NCBI RefSeq assembly: GCF_023278565.1
Contig: NC_064678.1
Location: forward strand, 1,240,001 to 1,304,000
DNA length: 64,000 nucleotides
DNA from: Colletotrichum lupini
Lineage: Eukaryota > Ascomycota > Sordariomycetes > Glomerellales > Glomerellaceae
Direction of reading: 5' to 3'
Position 1 is the stretch's first letter; every line of letters starts with the position of its first letter. The translations under genes and the position numbers were made by a program. Below are positions 48,525-61,125 of the stretch, in pieces. Below the pieces are notes generated by a model that saw nothing but the letters and a program-made list of their open reading frames with translations, was not told the origin of the DNA and ran no database searches.

Positions 48525-49255
48525 GTTGATCGATGGAGATCCTCCGTTGGCGGGCGACAAAGTTGCTGCCTTGGTTGAAAGACAAACGGCTGAGAAAGTG
48601 ACAGCAGTGGTGAAATGAGGGTGAGACGCGACTGCCCAAGTGCAGGGGTCGAAAATTGATGCGCGCTAGGGAGCGATGGCACGTGAATCGGTACGTACTG
48701 AAGCTTATTTTGCCCCACCTTCTTCACCGAGAGTCCCGCAAGGTGAAGGGAATTGGGATGCCTGCCGAGACTGCACACCGCAAGCCTCAATCCCTCACCG
48801 AAAGCTACTCCTGGCTCAACTTTCCCCGACAAAATGGTGATTACAACTTTCAGGAGGCACAATTCGACAGATGGACATCCGACAAGAAGTCTGCGACAAC
48901 TATATCACTTCTCAATGGGTTCATATCCGTTGGCCTCAAATGACCGAGGCCATCGTCCTAATCCCTATCGCCACCCAACGCACCGATTCCTTAACAAACT
49001 CTCGACTTACTTTCCTCCTCTCCACCATCCTCTGGCATCAAGGCCTTGACTATAATACTCTATCAGCTCTAGCGATACCTAGTAGTTCGTCTGCCTCTTC
49101 ACCTCTCTCCAGTCTGTCTTAATACTGACTCGTTCCGCTCCATCACATCTCGCTCTGACGCTTCTCCACACCAAATCGGTCCACCCCACGACACGAGCTC
49201 CATATTCCCAAAAATCGCGCACCGCATCAACTCACAGAGACACAACATCTCAACA
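48525..49255. other. Region between the 2EXR gene and tRNA-Asn
   Basis: About 730 bp of normal composition, holding the 2EXR promoter and leader. Small open frames on the plus strand (48656-49122) overlap one another and show no domain. Confidence 0.5.
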
Positions 49256-49329
49256 TCCCTGATGGCACAATTGGCTAGCGCTTCAGACTGTTAATCTGGA
49301 GGTTGGTGGTTCGAGCCCACCTCGGGGAG
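49256..49329 (+). tRNA. tRNA-Asn(GUU): tRNA-Asn (anticodon GUU)
   Basis: A 74-nt cloverleaf. The 7-bp acceptor stem is TCCCTGA with TCGGGGA (one G-U pair), discriminator G. The D arm is GCAC/GCGC around AATTGGCTA, with one mismatch. The anticodon stem TCAGA/TCTGG holds loop CTGTTAA (anticodon GTT). The T arm is GGTGG/CCACC around TTCGAGC, which also forms the B box. No intron is seen. A T-rich tract about 40 bp downstream may end RNA polymerase III transcription. Confidence 0.93.
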
Positions 49330-50209
49330 ATTCAGTGGTTAGATTCCACCGCATGGTTGAAGATTCTCTTTTTGCACTTTTTGGATGTTATGGGACTTGA
49401 TTGACTCCGGGCCTACCAGCTTGAGCTGTTGTGGGACCTGTACGGATATTTTCCATTAGAAATGTGAGCTCGACGAGACTACAATACAAGGAAAAATTCG
49501 GTTGGATAGGATGAGACGGGTCCGGATCTCCTGCCAGTACGTCTATGTTGAATGAATCGTGCTGTCCTCTCGACCGGCAATGGCAGCCGGGCCGCTTCTT
49601 TGTTGTAGCTCGATGTGGCGGCATGGCCTATTTATGACAGGTACAGGATGGCATCTCGTTCGGGACGGAGGTAGACTGGTAGTCTACCGCCACCGAGGGA
49701 GCCATTGCCTCCCATCGTGCCCACGCAGTTTGTTCGCACACGCTGGCCTGTAAAATCGGGGGAGTAGTAGGTATCGCGGTTGTCGAGAGCATTGCTGACG
49801 AAATAGGCGCCGCGATAACACACACGGATTCTCTAGGGTCCATCGCTCTATTGCGACCTATCGAGCTTTACTTCCTTGTAATCTTCCCTAGTTCTCGCGC
49901 TGATCTCCGAACGAGACGTGCCATATCATTTGATCGAGGGTGTATTCTGAATCCATTGCGTACTGCAATGGCACACGATATGGTCGGATACGTAGCCGAT
50001 GTCGAGCGGACAGGATATGGGATAGAATGTGGGAGGTATCGGAGCGTTAGAGACGATAAATAAAAGTATACTCTAAGTAGGTAGCGCTCGTGGAATCGAG
50101 TATATTTCTATTGATTGGTAAACTAGAATAGTATCAACGTGTGACAGAATTGAATACCTGTATCTACTCTTTAGAGCCTAGGTGCTGGAGGAAAGGTGCG
50201 GTTCGAGAC
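49330..50209. other. Intergenic region, no gene seen
   Basis: About 0.9 kb between the tRNA and the second Fot-like transposon. Only short overlapping open frames without domains. Confidence 0.5.
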
Positions 50210-50211
50210 TA

Positions 50212-50262
50212 AGTCGACCCACCCCCTTTTGGCCACCCCCCCCTTTTGGCCACCCCATCAAA
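50212..50262. repeat. Left terminal inverted repeat of Fot-like element 2
   Basis: Contains CCCTTTTGGCCACCCC twice. It differs from element 1 by GGCCACC in place of GGGCACC, a change RIP cannot make, so the two copies derive from slightly different lineages. CpA sites are intact. Confidence 0.88.
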
Positions 50263-52037
50263 ACATAGTATCAAAACATCGCTACTAACTACACTTAATT
50301 AATTAACTATCTTCTACTACTATAATAATATAGTTATTATTCTCCCTAGGTAATTCGACCCCTGCGAGTCGACTAGGACTAACTAGACGGTTATTAAAGT
50401 CCTCCTAAGCTCTCTATATATCCTAGATATTCGCGAACTTAGTATTTAGGTCTATTAATATACTCTTCTTTTTCCGTAGCCTTAATTAGTTAACTTTAGC
50501 TTTTAGAACTCGAATGTAGTGCTAAGATACTACTAAATAATAGGCCTACTCGCTAAATACCTTTTTTACCTTTTTAAATAGTAGTCGTTAAGTATTATAG
50601 TCTAGACTAAGCTCTATAAATAACTTTAACTAATCGCAAAGCTCGCTAGCCTTCCTAAGTATTAACTAGTTAATAATAAACGCCGCTAATACCTAGTTAA
50701 TAGCTTTTTTAGTATTACTAATTACTTACCTAGTATCTGCAGTCTTTTTAGTTAATATAACTAGGTTAAGTAGGACTATTAGATTAGTAAGTAGTCTGGC
50801 TATATCAGGGGGGTATAGTCCAGTTACTTTCTACCTACTTCGTATATTTAACGACGTTAGACTAGCTAAACGAGCTTTTTAATAATAGCTTAAGAAGTAC
50901 CGCTTTTTAACGATAGTAGAATTATCTATTATATCCTCCTTACTAAGCTCCTTCTTATACTTAGACTTAATAAGTCTAAAGATAGCTATATCTAATAGCT
51001 AGAGGATATAGGAAGTATATAGTAATAAGAATAGTAAATAGACGTTATTTCTATAGCATTCCTATATAAATTCTATTGTCGTATAACTCCTATAGCTATC
51101 TAGAACTAATAGTCGAGGCTTATTAAGTATACTAAGCCCCCTAAGGGGGGGGGTCTTAGTCTATAATAAGAATACTATTTTCAACTACTTAAGGGTAGTC
51201 TTATCGGTCGTTTAGCTATTATTTATTACTATAAACTCCTAACTAGCATAAGGGTTAAGTTTAAGTAGAAACTACTGTTATTATACTAACTTTCCTTTAT
51301 ATATAATTAGTAGTTTAATAGCTCGACTATTAGTAAAGATATACTTAATTATAGATACTTAAGTACGCGAACTAGGCTCTTTTTTTTATATTACTATAGT
51401 CTCTACCTTACCTAAAACTAGGCTATTAAATCCCTTACCCTCTAAGATATTAGTCTTATTTATATTATACTTATTAGCCTATTTAATATCGCTAATCTTT
51501 AGTATATCGAGTAATCTAAACTATAACTTAATTATATTAGTAATAGCCCTATTTAGACGCCTCGAATCGATAGTACGACTTCTCTAGACCTTAATTAATA
51601 AGTTCCTCCTTAAAAAAGCGTCTATCTATCTCTTTTTAAAAGGATTTATATCCCCTTAGGATTTTAAAACTCGCTTAGCGAATTTTATAAACTATTTATA
51701 AGTTAGTATAACGCCTAGATTATACTAAATACGAACCTATTAAGCTAGCTAGTCTTCTTATTATAAAGGAAGCCTCTAGAGGTCTGCGAATACTATTACC
51801 CTCGTTTAGTAGCCTCTCTTACAGTTACAAAGAGTTAACTTTAGAACTCTAAACTCAATCGAGGCCCGATTAACTAAGAGACCTCTTCTAATAGCCTCAA
51901 GAGCCCGAATAACTTTATTTTTAATATATAAGACTATTATATATCGATAAATAAGTATATAAAAAAGAATTATATTTGGACGATTTTTATAATTATTATG
52001 GTAGTTTGAAAATCGTGGGTAGGGTTTTAATGCGGTG

Positions 52038-52081
52038 GCTGGGATGGAGAAATGGGGTGGCCAAAAGGGGGTGGGTCGACT
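52038..52081. repeat. Right terminal inverted repeat of Fot-like element 2
   Basis: Ends GGGGTGGCCAAAAGGGGG then TGGGTCGACT before the TA duplication. Only one subterminal unit is present, against two at the left end. Confidence 0.85.
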
Positions 52082-52083
52082 TA

Positions 52084-52961
52084 TTATCCAAAACCTCGAT
52101 GACGCGAAGCTGACGGTTTGGCTCGACTGGTCTTTCGTGACACTTGACACCCCGACTGAAGCTGGCATCAAAACTGCAGATCGTTCGCTGAAAGGCCATC
52201 ACAGATGGCTTCGATTTCCGGACACAGAAGACGTGGTTAATCGGGAATTTACCACGTGAGGCTTATGGGACTGATTACTCCAGGAAGCAAGTGTTCAAAG
52301 ATAATACTCTTATTCCCACAGACAGTAGAGCCGAGTTCCGTCTTGTGAGGGTCGATTGGTCTGAATGTGTGGATACCAGGACAAGATAGGAAGTTGTTTC
52401 CCACCAATCACTTATTGCATTGTAAGCAAAAAGAGCAACTCCATGTTGAGGCCGAGGCTACTTATGTGGGCAGCTTCACAGAATGGAAACGCGCAACAGC
52501 CGACACCGATCTATGGGCTCTTGTATTATTGTCTGCAAATTGGGGATATGGCTTTGGTCTGTATTTCGCATCGCTTTAGGTTCGCTGAAACTCGAACGTC
52601 AATGGGGGGTTCCTCGAATTCAGACCTCCATCGGCGTTTGGGGATTCGAAAAAGTTGCTAGTATCAGACTATTGTGATCGTGATTTTCAATTAATCTGAT
52701 TCCGAAGTTTGAATGTATCGTCGTGTGCCAGGTCACTTATTTGCTCAAGTATTCTTTTTTAAGAGAACAGGACCGGGAAGGCCTTCGCACTAAATGAATC
52801 GTGCATTTTCGTATCCGTTCGTACTAAGGTAGGTAATCGTATCTGTTCGTATTCGGGAGACCTCGTCCGTCGTCTTTTAAAAATGTACAATATCGTCTCT
52901 AATCTCCCCACAATCGTGCTGTATCCTCAGTCCTCGGTCTGCCATCGGTTCAATAGCATTC
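52084..52961. other. Intergenic region downstream of the split DUF1772 gene
   Basis: About 0.9 kb of normal, non-RIP composition. A plus-strand open frame of about 98 codons (52365-52661) has no recognised domain. A short partial repeat of CGTATC(C/T)GTTCGTA lies near 52810-52850. Confidence 0.45.
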
Positions 52962-53142
52962 TCAAGCTCTGAGAACAGCGATCAAGCCAGCCCCGGCAGC
53001 AAGATAGGCGAGAAGTTGTCGGTGAATGTCGAGCCTCTTCCAGTCAGCAGCCCATCCTCGAACAACCTCGACACTGGCACCCTGTGCTCGATCGTCCGTC
53101 TTCTCCGCCTTGATAACAATTCGATGCTCCTCCAAGAGCTTG

Positions 53143-53344
53143 TGTTGGTATCCCTATTACAGGGTAGTTAGTTCGAACCGTAGTTAACGAAGAGATTAAT
53201 TAAACTATATAAATATCTGCGTAGGTATAAAAAGGAGGTTCTAACTATAAGTTAGACTAGCTATAATAATCGTAAATAGGGCCCCTAATTAGCCCTTACG
53301 TAATTAGCTATATACCGTAGTTAAATTAGACTTCTAATTTAATA
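53143..53344 (-). repeat. 3' LTR of copia element 1
   Basis: 202 bp; plus-strand start TGTTGGTATCCC is intact. It pairs with 60359-60560 over its full length. Differences are transitions. Confidence 0.93.
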
Positions 53345-54299
53345 CTAACTTTCTCTTTTTTTTATTAATTTAACTACTATAATTAGAAATATAATTCGAC
53401 CTCGGGCCCGTTTACTAGGTTATTTCCTTTTCCCCCTTTTTTTTATTTTTTTTATATAACCTATCCCTCTATTTATATAGTAACTTTTTTATTACTTACG
53501 AATTACTCTAATCCTTTATTTAGTACTACTTTTATAAAAGCGTTTATAAGGTTATTTTTATTATTAATCTAACGGATCTTAAGTATTTCGCGCCTTTTAT
53601 ATAATTACTTAAGGGCTATAATATTAATTATAAGCCTCTTTTCTTTCGTCGTTCTTAATTTAATAAAGTATTTATATAGTAAGTAAAAATCGGTATAAAT
53701 AACCGTTAGAATAAATAAAAGGCTAATTTAATTAGTAATCTTTTTTAGCGTTATTAAAATCGTATAAAAGAGGTTAATGCCGTTAATTATACTATAGACC
53801 TCTAATATTAGTATACTTCTTATTACTTACTTATTTTTAATTAATAAGTAATAAATTATATTATTATATATAATAAATTCGCTCTCGCTTATACTCTCGT
53901 TAACTAGAATAATAATATACCCTAATTATAAAATAAGGTCGTTATTATTCGTAAATAACCTATTAACAAAAACGTAGAGCTTACTAATTATAAGATCGAT
54001 TAGGTAATAAATAAGACCTTAATCGAGATTTATTTATTATTACTTAAGCCGCTTATTAAGTACCTCGACGTTTTATTTAATTAGATTTATAGTTTATACT
54101 ACTTTAACGTAGTTAAAAGTCGCCTTAGATTAATAAATACTCGTAATATATACCCCTCGCGCGAGCTTAGCCTTATATTACTTTTTAACGTCGGTTACGT
54201 TTAGATTAACGAGGTTAATCTTCTTACCCTACCCCTTTTATTAAAAAATAACGGTTTTTTTTTAATTATAAGAATCCTATTATTAAATATTAGGGGGGT

Positions 54300-57200
54300 A
54301 TTTATTATAAAGACCTCTTTTAGCTTCGCTACGAAGCCCGCTTTTTAAAGCTCCTTATTCTCCTTTTTTATAAAGTTAATATCGGATAGGCCTAATATAT
54401 TATCGGTTTATATTCTAACGATCTTAAATTAATTATTTTTATACTCCGTAATTAATAAGTACGGGTCGTACGTAAAGGTAACTATTAATAGTTAATTAAT
54501 ATAAAAATCGTAATAAGTAGCTTATTAATAAGTGCCCGATTTTATAAGCCTATATAATAGCTTAAGTACATTAATAATCGTACTTTTTAAGTACTTACTA
54601 GCCATTTCTTTTAGTAAATAGACTAGGATTTTTTTTATAAGCCCTATAGCTAATTAAGTATAGGCCTAGGTAATATTATAGCTCTAAATCTTATATCCCT
54701 TCTTCCGTAGCAATATTATTAATATTATTATTAATCGTTAGCTATAGTACTATATAATAAGCGATTATATAAGTAGCGTTGCCTTTTTAACGTTACCGTA
54801 CCCCTAAATTATATATTTAAACTTCTCGTACGGCTAAGGTATTCTTTTCTTTTTAATCTTACGAACTATTCATAATTTAAATATATAGAGGTTTATATAT
54901 TTTTCTAAGTCGTATAAAATAAATCGATAGACCCCTCGATCGTAAAAAGTATTTACTTTAATAAGATTTAAGCCCTTATACGGCTTTTTAGTAATTATAA
55001 TTACGCCTTCTTTACGTAATTTAACCGCTAGCTCGAAATTAGCTTTTTCTTTTATTATATAAAAGGTATTAATTACCTCGTTATTAGTAATAAATTACCG
55101 CATTAGGGCTTGCTATTATAGTTTTTTACGACGTCTCGCTAGTAGTATTAGTACTCTTTTAGTAATTTCCTCTTCCTCGTTATCTATTAGTATTATTACG
55201 ACGATTTCGTTAAGGATAATTTCTTATACCTCTACTACGGGTTATATAGTTTCCCCTAGCTCTTTTTCTTTTTATAAATTAAAAATTACCTCGTTAGGAT
55301 CTATATAGTACGGTCTAACTATTATAATTAATACTTTAAGTAGCTAGTCGCGATCTTTTATAATTATATAAGAGCGCTCGTTAATAAAAATTAACTTATA
55401 TAGCCTAGCCTATTATTAAGTAATTTCGCGCTATACTCGTATATCCGAATTTAGTAATATATTTAGATTATTCCCTATATCGGGCTTATTGCGCATAATA
55501 ATTACTTCGTTAACTTACTTTTTTATACTTACTTCGCGCAGTACTTATATTACTTTTTTAATTACTTAGGCTCGTTAGCTTACGCTTAGTAATAGCAGCG
55601 AGGCTAAGGTCGTTCTTAAATATACTCTAAATACTAATAGCGTTAATATAAGTCCGTTAGGCCCTATAGTATTATTATAGTATTTAAGTACTATTTAGAG
55701 GTATTCGTCGTTAGTAAAATCCGGATTTTGCTCTTTAATAATTCTAAACGCCCTTTTTAATTATTAATATGCCCTTTTTGCTTTTTTAATATTATAATAC
55801 GCTTTAATAGGTATAACTTTTAATTATATACCGTAGGCCGTCGTATTATCCCTAAATTTTATTAACTCAAAGCTAGTATTAGCGTCGGTTCTAATACTAT
55901 CTAGCGGTCCCTAATATATATTAATTTAGCTTTTTCGTAAGGCTATTTATACCATTTTTATTTATAAATCCTAAAGGAATTACCTTACTTAGAAGGATAT
56001 AGCTACGTCGATTATATATAATACTAACTAACTATTTAAATAGAAAATATCGACGACGATTTCTTAGTTAAAGTTAAGCTTATTACGTAATTTAAACTTG
56101 AATCTGCGTAGGCTCTGCGTATTTATCTAGTATTAATAATATACTTTTGCTAACTACTTTAGCGCCCCTATTTCGATATTATTATTACCTAATTACTTTA
56201 AGAAGTTATATAGCCTCGTAACTAACGGGTACCCGAATCTCTAATATAGTTTTCTAAGCTCACTTTCCGTTAGGTAATTAATTAACTTCGTATTATTAAT
56301 AAGCTTTATAAACGCATACCCCTATTATTATTTAACTATTTTAAAATACTTATTGCTAAAGATTTTATTCCTTATATTATTAAATATAATACCTAGTTAA
56401 TCTATATCTTTTAAATATAAGAGAAATGGGGTATTAATAGGTAAAATATAGAAAGTTATTGTTCTAAAGTATATCTCTATTTTTATTATACTTAGGGCGA
56501 CGATTTCCTTACTTAGGCCGAAACTAATCCTCGTAATACCTACCGTTAATATATTAAGCGTTACTAGCGCAATTTTTTATAATACTTAAAATTACCCTTT
56601 TCTTCTAATTAATTATTATAATACCCTAATATTTAGGATAATCTTATAGAAATTATCTAAGCTATACCTTTCGCTTATATAAAATACTTATACGAGCTTA
56701 GTATTCGAGGGATCTAAGTAATATAAAAAGGACCCCTTTAGCTACCCCTAGATTTACTTAGTACTATATTCTTTCTTTTTAAATATTAAGAAAGATAGCG
56801 TCTTCTCTTTAATTATTAAGAGAATAGGCTTTAGCCCTATTAAATTCGCCCTTTCGGCCGCCTCCGTATCCGTTATCTAAGGGACCTTCCCTTATTATTT
56901 ATAAATAAAAGCCTACTTATTAAGAGCTTTTATTACCCTTTATTTATTTAGCCTCGTATATCCTTTAGAAATTAACGGGGCGAAAAAAGAGTAGTTAATA
57001 TTATTAATTTCGTTATAATCTAATTTATTAGTATAGGGGGTAAGATCTTCTTTATTTTCCGAATCTCTTATAGGGGGTATATATTTTAAGCCGCTACTTT
57101 AGCTACTATTATTAAGTTCTATACCCCCGGATCTACCCTTATATATAACAAGGAATTAATTAAACTAACGAGGGCTAGTTTTACTATTTACTACTCTCGA

Positions 57201-59300
57201 CTTTTTATATTATTCGTATAATTTAGTACGCTCTTCTTCGGAGTAGTTACTTAATTAATATTTATCCTTTTTATAAATATAATATTACCTCTTCCGTTAC
57301 CCTACTTATAAATTAAATCTCTATTTATTTAATAAATCTGGGCCTCTTTATTAGTAATTACCGTATCTAGCCTCTTTTCCTTTTTTATTATACGTTCGAT
57401 CGACTTAATATTATTAATAAGGGCCGTCGTATGCTTAAAAGTAGGTTTAGCGTAGTATTTTTACTTTAATATTAAAACTAAATCTTAACTTTGAGCAAAG
57501 CGTCTCGTAGTCTTTAAGTAACTAGTATAGGGTTATTTTTATTTTTAATATATACTAGACTATAGTATAGAAATATCCGACTTTCTACTTATTTATCCCC
57601 TTATTTAGCTAGGTTTTTATTAGCTTATCGATTCGATTAATAAGCTCTTTAAGGATCTCTATTTATAATTTACCCTCTATTATCCTAGCTATAAATATAA
57701 AAAAAATCGCTCGTAGTTTAGATAGGAGCTCTAAGTTCTTATCGTAAGTCTCAAAGCGGTTTCGGATTATATTAATTATACTAAAAAAGTCGTTTTAATT
57801 AAAATTACGCACCGCTTCGTAATAGTAATTAAAGGCTTTACTTACGAGTACGATATTAATTACCAAATAGTACTAATATTCCCTAATTCCGACTTTTTTA
57901 TAATAATTATAAAATATCGTTAGGGTTTCTTATAAGACCTTATACTTCTCCCTAGAGTATAATTTCTCTTTTAGGAAAATCTTTTTAAGGTTTATAAATT
58001 ACCTTATATTTACCGCTAGATTTCTAGTATTTATATACGATCCCTACGTTGCTACGTATTATTAATAACTTCGGGTCGTCTATTTCCTCTCTTATTAACT
58101 AATTAGCGCCGAATTTCGTATTAATAGCGGTAACGAGTTATAAATCGAAATAGGTAGAATTATTAATTATTATACTTTTAGTACTATATTTTGCCCCGGT
58201 ATATCCTTTTATAATAATAGATTTCTATTAGTAATTATAGGGAGGAAATCTAGGTCGTTTACCCTTTTTCTAAATTCGTTAAAGTAATTATACGCTCTAT
58301 TAACCTATATTTAGTTCTATAATACGAATTCCTCCTTTATAATTATCGCTATTAATATTTTATATAGCTCTCGTAATTATAATTACGCTAATAATACCCC
58401 TCGCTTATAAAAGAATCTATTAACTACTTTTATAATTCCTAGGCTTACGTTTATAAACTATTCGTTTAGTTAATAACTAAGGTCGTTTATGATTTTATAA
58501 AATAGGGTTTACCCCTATAGCCCCTTTTTTTTATAAACCTTAACTAAATAGATTAATACCGCGTTAATTTATTTATTATTAAGCTAATCTATAATTTTAT
58601 ATATTTATATCCCCTAATAATCCGGGTTAATATTTACTTATTTATAAGGGATTAGGATTCTATTTAAGATCGGGTTTTGTCCTCTTCTTTCTTACCCTAA
58701 CTTACTAAGGGTCGTACTTTAGCTTATACTTATATTAATAGTCGCTAGCGTATTTAATTTTAATAGGGATATATTTAATCCGCGCGCTAGTCGTAGTAAA
58801 TCTGTACTTTTGCTATTTAATAAATTTATTAAAATCTAAGAGATTCCCGCTTCTTCTCGCCGTCTCGCTACTACTCTCGTTTTTACTATTTTTAATAATT
58901 ATTATTACCCTTCTTAATTGCTAGCTATCGTACTTACTAAGATCCTCCTTTTTGTTTAGTATAAAAAAGTAGGTTTTAATAGTTCCTTTTTTATAATAAT
59001 AGTAATAAACGTTTATATTATTATAAAGAAATATAGTAATTAGTCTCGGGATTTTTATTAGTTACCGATTTTTATTATCCCGTATACTTCTAACCTCTTA
59101 AGCCTCGTACTCTTTATAATCTCTAAATAGCTTCTTTTTTTAACCTACTTTTTCTAAAGTAGTATTTTATAAAAATAGTTAAAAATAAATGTTAAGTAGC
59201 TCGTAAAGGAGCTATATAAGTTATTAAGAACCGTATAAGCCGTTAAGTATAGTTAATAAAATTAAGCCCTCTTTCTTATAAAATTATAAATTTTAAGGAC
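54300..59300 (-). pseudogene. Copia pol/gag remnant
   Basis: The reverse transcriptase signature (54330-54980, one frame on the minus strand) is the clearest part. From about 59100 down to 55000 the same strand carries the degraded gag, protease and integrase part, which I can follow only as fragments. No intact product is possible because in-frame stops occur every few tens of codons. Limits are approximate. Confidence 0.75.
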
Positions 59301-60358
59301 TTATTAAAAATACCTACTTATTACTCGTACGTAGTAGGGTTAAATACCTTAGAGATCTTATTTTTTACGGCCTCTCGGTACCCTATTTTATATTTTTTAA
59401 ATAGTCTTTTTCGTAACTTAATTATAGTTAAGTAATTATTACTTATTAATAATCCCTTTTATTACTTAGTTAATTTCTTAAAATTAGTAATCTCGTGCTA
59501 GGAATTAGTATAAAAAGAAGCCCTTTAATAGCTTTCTAAAGGATTCTTTTTTTTTTTTTTTTAAATCCTCGTTTTTTTAGCCTTTTTTTAAGTTAATAAC
59601 AACTCTAGTAAGAGGTCGTAGGACTATTTTAAAGTAGCCGCTTTTTTTTTAAGTTAATTTCTAAGATCTATAATATTCTTAACTCGATATTATTAGGACT
59701 TTTAAATCCCCTCTTCTCTTATTAAACTATTCCCTATATTATATTCCTAAGTAATACCCGGGGGGTAGTTAAAGGAGTTATAAAGAAGTTATTTAAATTG
59801 CGGGCTTAAGGTCGTATTTATAAAATCTTCGTAATAATAAACCTTTTTATATACTATAGATCTCTTAGCTTAATAACTCCTATAGGGTTACTTTTACTAC
59901 TAAATAAGAATATTTACGTTTAAAAATCCCCTTTTTTAATTACGTAGTATTTTTTTATATTATACTATTAAGCTCGTTCGTTATACTAATTAATTAAGTA
60001 AGTAGTCGTTACGTAGGTATTTCCTTTTTCTAATTTAACTAGTTAATTTCTAATCGCAGGCCGGCTATAGAAAAGTCGTTTAGTAAAAAAGCTATCCGGG
60101 GTAATAATAAAAGGCTAGTTACTTAGGTAGTTCCGTTAATTAACGTAGTTTAATATAATAAACGTCGACCTCTCGTAAATAATAAAAAGCTACGATTACT
60201 TAATTCCGTATAGTATTCGAGAATCGCCTCTTTTTTTATTTACTTTTATAAAGTTAATTAGTACGAATTTCCTATCTTATATAATATTAAGAGGTCGTCT
60301 TTTCTATATAGTAAGATACTTTACTAATCTATAATAATAGAATTTAATTACTAATTAG

Positions 60359-60560
60359 TATTAGTATCCCTATTATAGGGTAGTTAGTTCGAACCGTAGT
60401 TAACGAAGAGATTAATTAAACTATATAAATATTTACGTAAATATAAGAAGGAGGTTCTAACCGTAGGTTAGGCTAGCTATAATAATCGTAAATAGGGCCC
60501 CTAATTAGCCCCTGCGCAGTTAGCCATATGCCGCGGTCGAATTAGACTTCTAATCCGATA
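60359..60560 (-). repeat. 5' LTR of copia element 1
   Basis: 202 bp, reading CCGATA at its right edge next to the GCTTG duplication. The internal sequence beside it (60301-60358) also matches the sequence beside the LTR of the inverted copy (62365-62410), confirming the two belong to one family. Confidence 0.93.
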
Positions 60561-61125
60561 GCTTGTTGTTAACGGGGAAGATCCTAAATTGCGTATAAGG
60601 GCCCACGGCCCCCATTAGGAGTCCGGCGGCGAGATTGAATGGGAATGCGGGACTTGCGATGCCGTCTGTTATCTTTCGTTAGCCGATATGTGTTTTTTTT
60701 TCTAATAATGAGAGAGGTCTGTTCGTCTGTTTAAAGTTGCGGGAGCTGTGGTAGAAAGGGCAGGGTAGTGTCCAGGTTAGGAGGTGGACGGGGGGCGAAG
60801 TAAGGAAAGTGGGCGCGCACCGTTCCATGCCAGGAAGCCAAAAACGGCGGCCGTGCCGACAACCATTGCGGGGCCGTACACTCGGCCAAAGTCCCAGCCC
60901 CGGAACCAGAGCTTTACTATGGTGTCCTTGTCATTGAGTTTTAGGATGCTGTACATGGCAATTTTGTCCGTCCCAAATTGGTAGCCTATAGATGACTTTA
61001 GCCTCCCACGCTTCCGGAATTAGACGGGGTTCTGATCAGCTGATTATCACGGTACCGGCAAGATGAGTGACGCCCAGGAGGTTGACGAGCTGGAGCACTC
61101 GAGTCCATTGAATAGAGTCCGCCAT

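Larger units (their letters stand above)
50212..52081 (-). mobile_element. Fot1/pogo-like Tc1-mariner DNA transposon copy 2, RIP-mutated
   Basis: 1870 bp with inverted ends starting AGTCGACCCACCCCCTTTTG and a TA duplication (50210-50211, 52082-52083). The transposase read from the minus strand begins near 51960 with a psq-type helix-turn-helix (AIRRGLLVNRASIEFRVLK). DDE blocks lie near 51100-51000 and stops interrupt the frame throughout. The interior is almost free of CpA/TpG. It aligns along its length with Fot-like element 1 and, at about 50875-50890, carries the uninterrupted version of the site where the gypsy element entered that copy. The left end has the subterminal unit twice, the right end only once. 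Confidence 0.88.
53143..60560 (-). mobile_element. Full-length Ty1/copia LTR retrotransposon, RIP-inactivated
   Basis: 7418 bp with two 202-bp LTRs (53143-53344 and 60359-60560) and a perfect 5-bp duplication GCTTG (53138-53142, 60561-60565). The coding strand is minus. Around 54330-54980 one frame gives a copia-type reverse transcriptase: FILYDLEKY, an NIT-AYT-LA block (ITQAYTQ-like), KLLYRLIKSGTYYYDFYIN and TYDPYLLITEY followed by TDNILGLSD. Stops fall at Gln/Trp positions. CpA and TpG are nearly absent. It lies within exon 3 of the DUF1772 gene, on the same strand. The LTR on the coding strand begins T(G/A)TCGGATTAGAAGTC and matches the partial copy at 62163. Confidence 0.92.
52962..61125 (-). 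pseudogene. DUF1772 (anthrone-oxygenase-like) membrane protein gene split by a copia element
   Basis: Exon 1 is 61125-61056, exon 2 60985-60821, and exon 3 60665-60566, continuing after the insertion at 53137-52962 (TGA). Introns are 70 bp (GTACCG...TATAG) and 155 bp (GTGCGC...ACAG with a CTAAC branch). Leaving out the copia element and one GCTTG copy, the coding length is 516 nt, exactly 172 codons. Features typical of DUF1772: a hydrophobic N-terminal segment, a KLWFRGWDFG stretch before a membrane segment, then GPYTQFRIFPVNNKLLE, matching the family's PYT...PTNNRL motif, and a hydrophobic C-terminal segment. Family members include anthrone oxygenases of polyketide pathways and many uncharacterised membrane proteins. 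Exons flanking the insertion look free of RIP. As it stands, translation would run into copia sequence, so the allele is presumed null. Confidence 0.8.

Noticed and set aside
53143..60560. Copia element read on the plus strand
   Set aside because: The reverse transcriptase blocks appear only on the minus strand, so the TATA-like bases on the plus side of the LTR are not the promoter direction.
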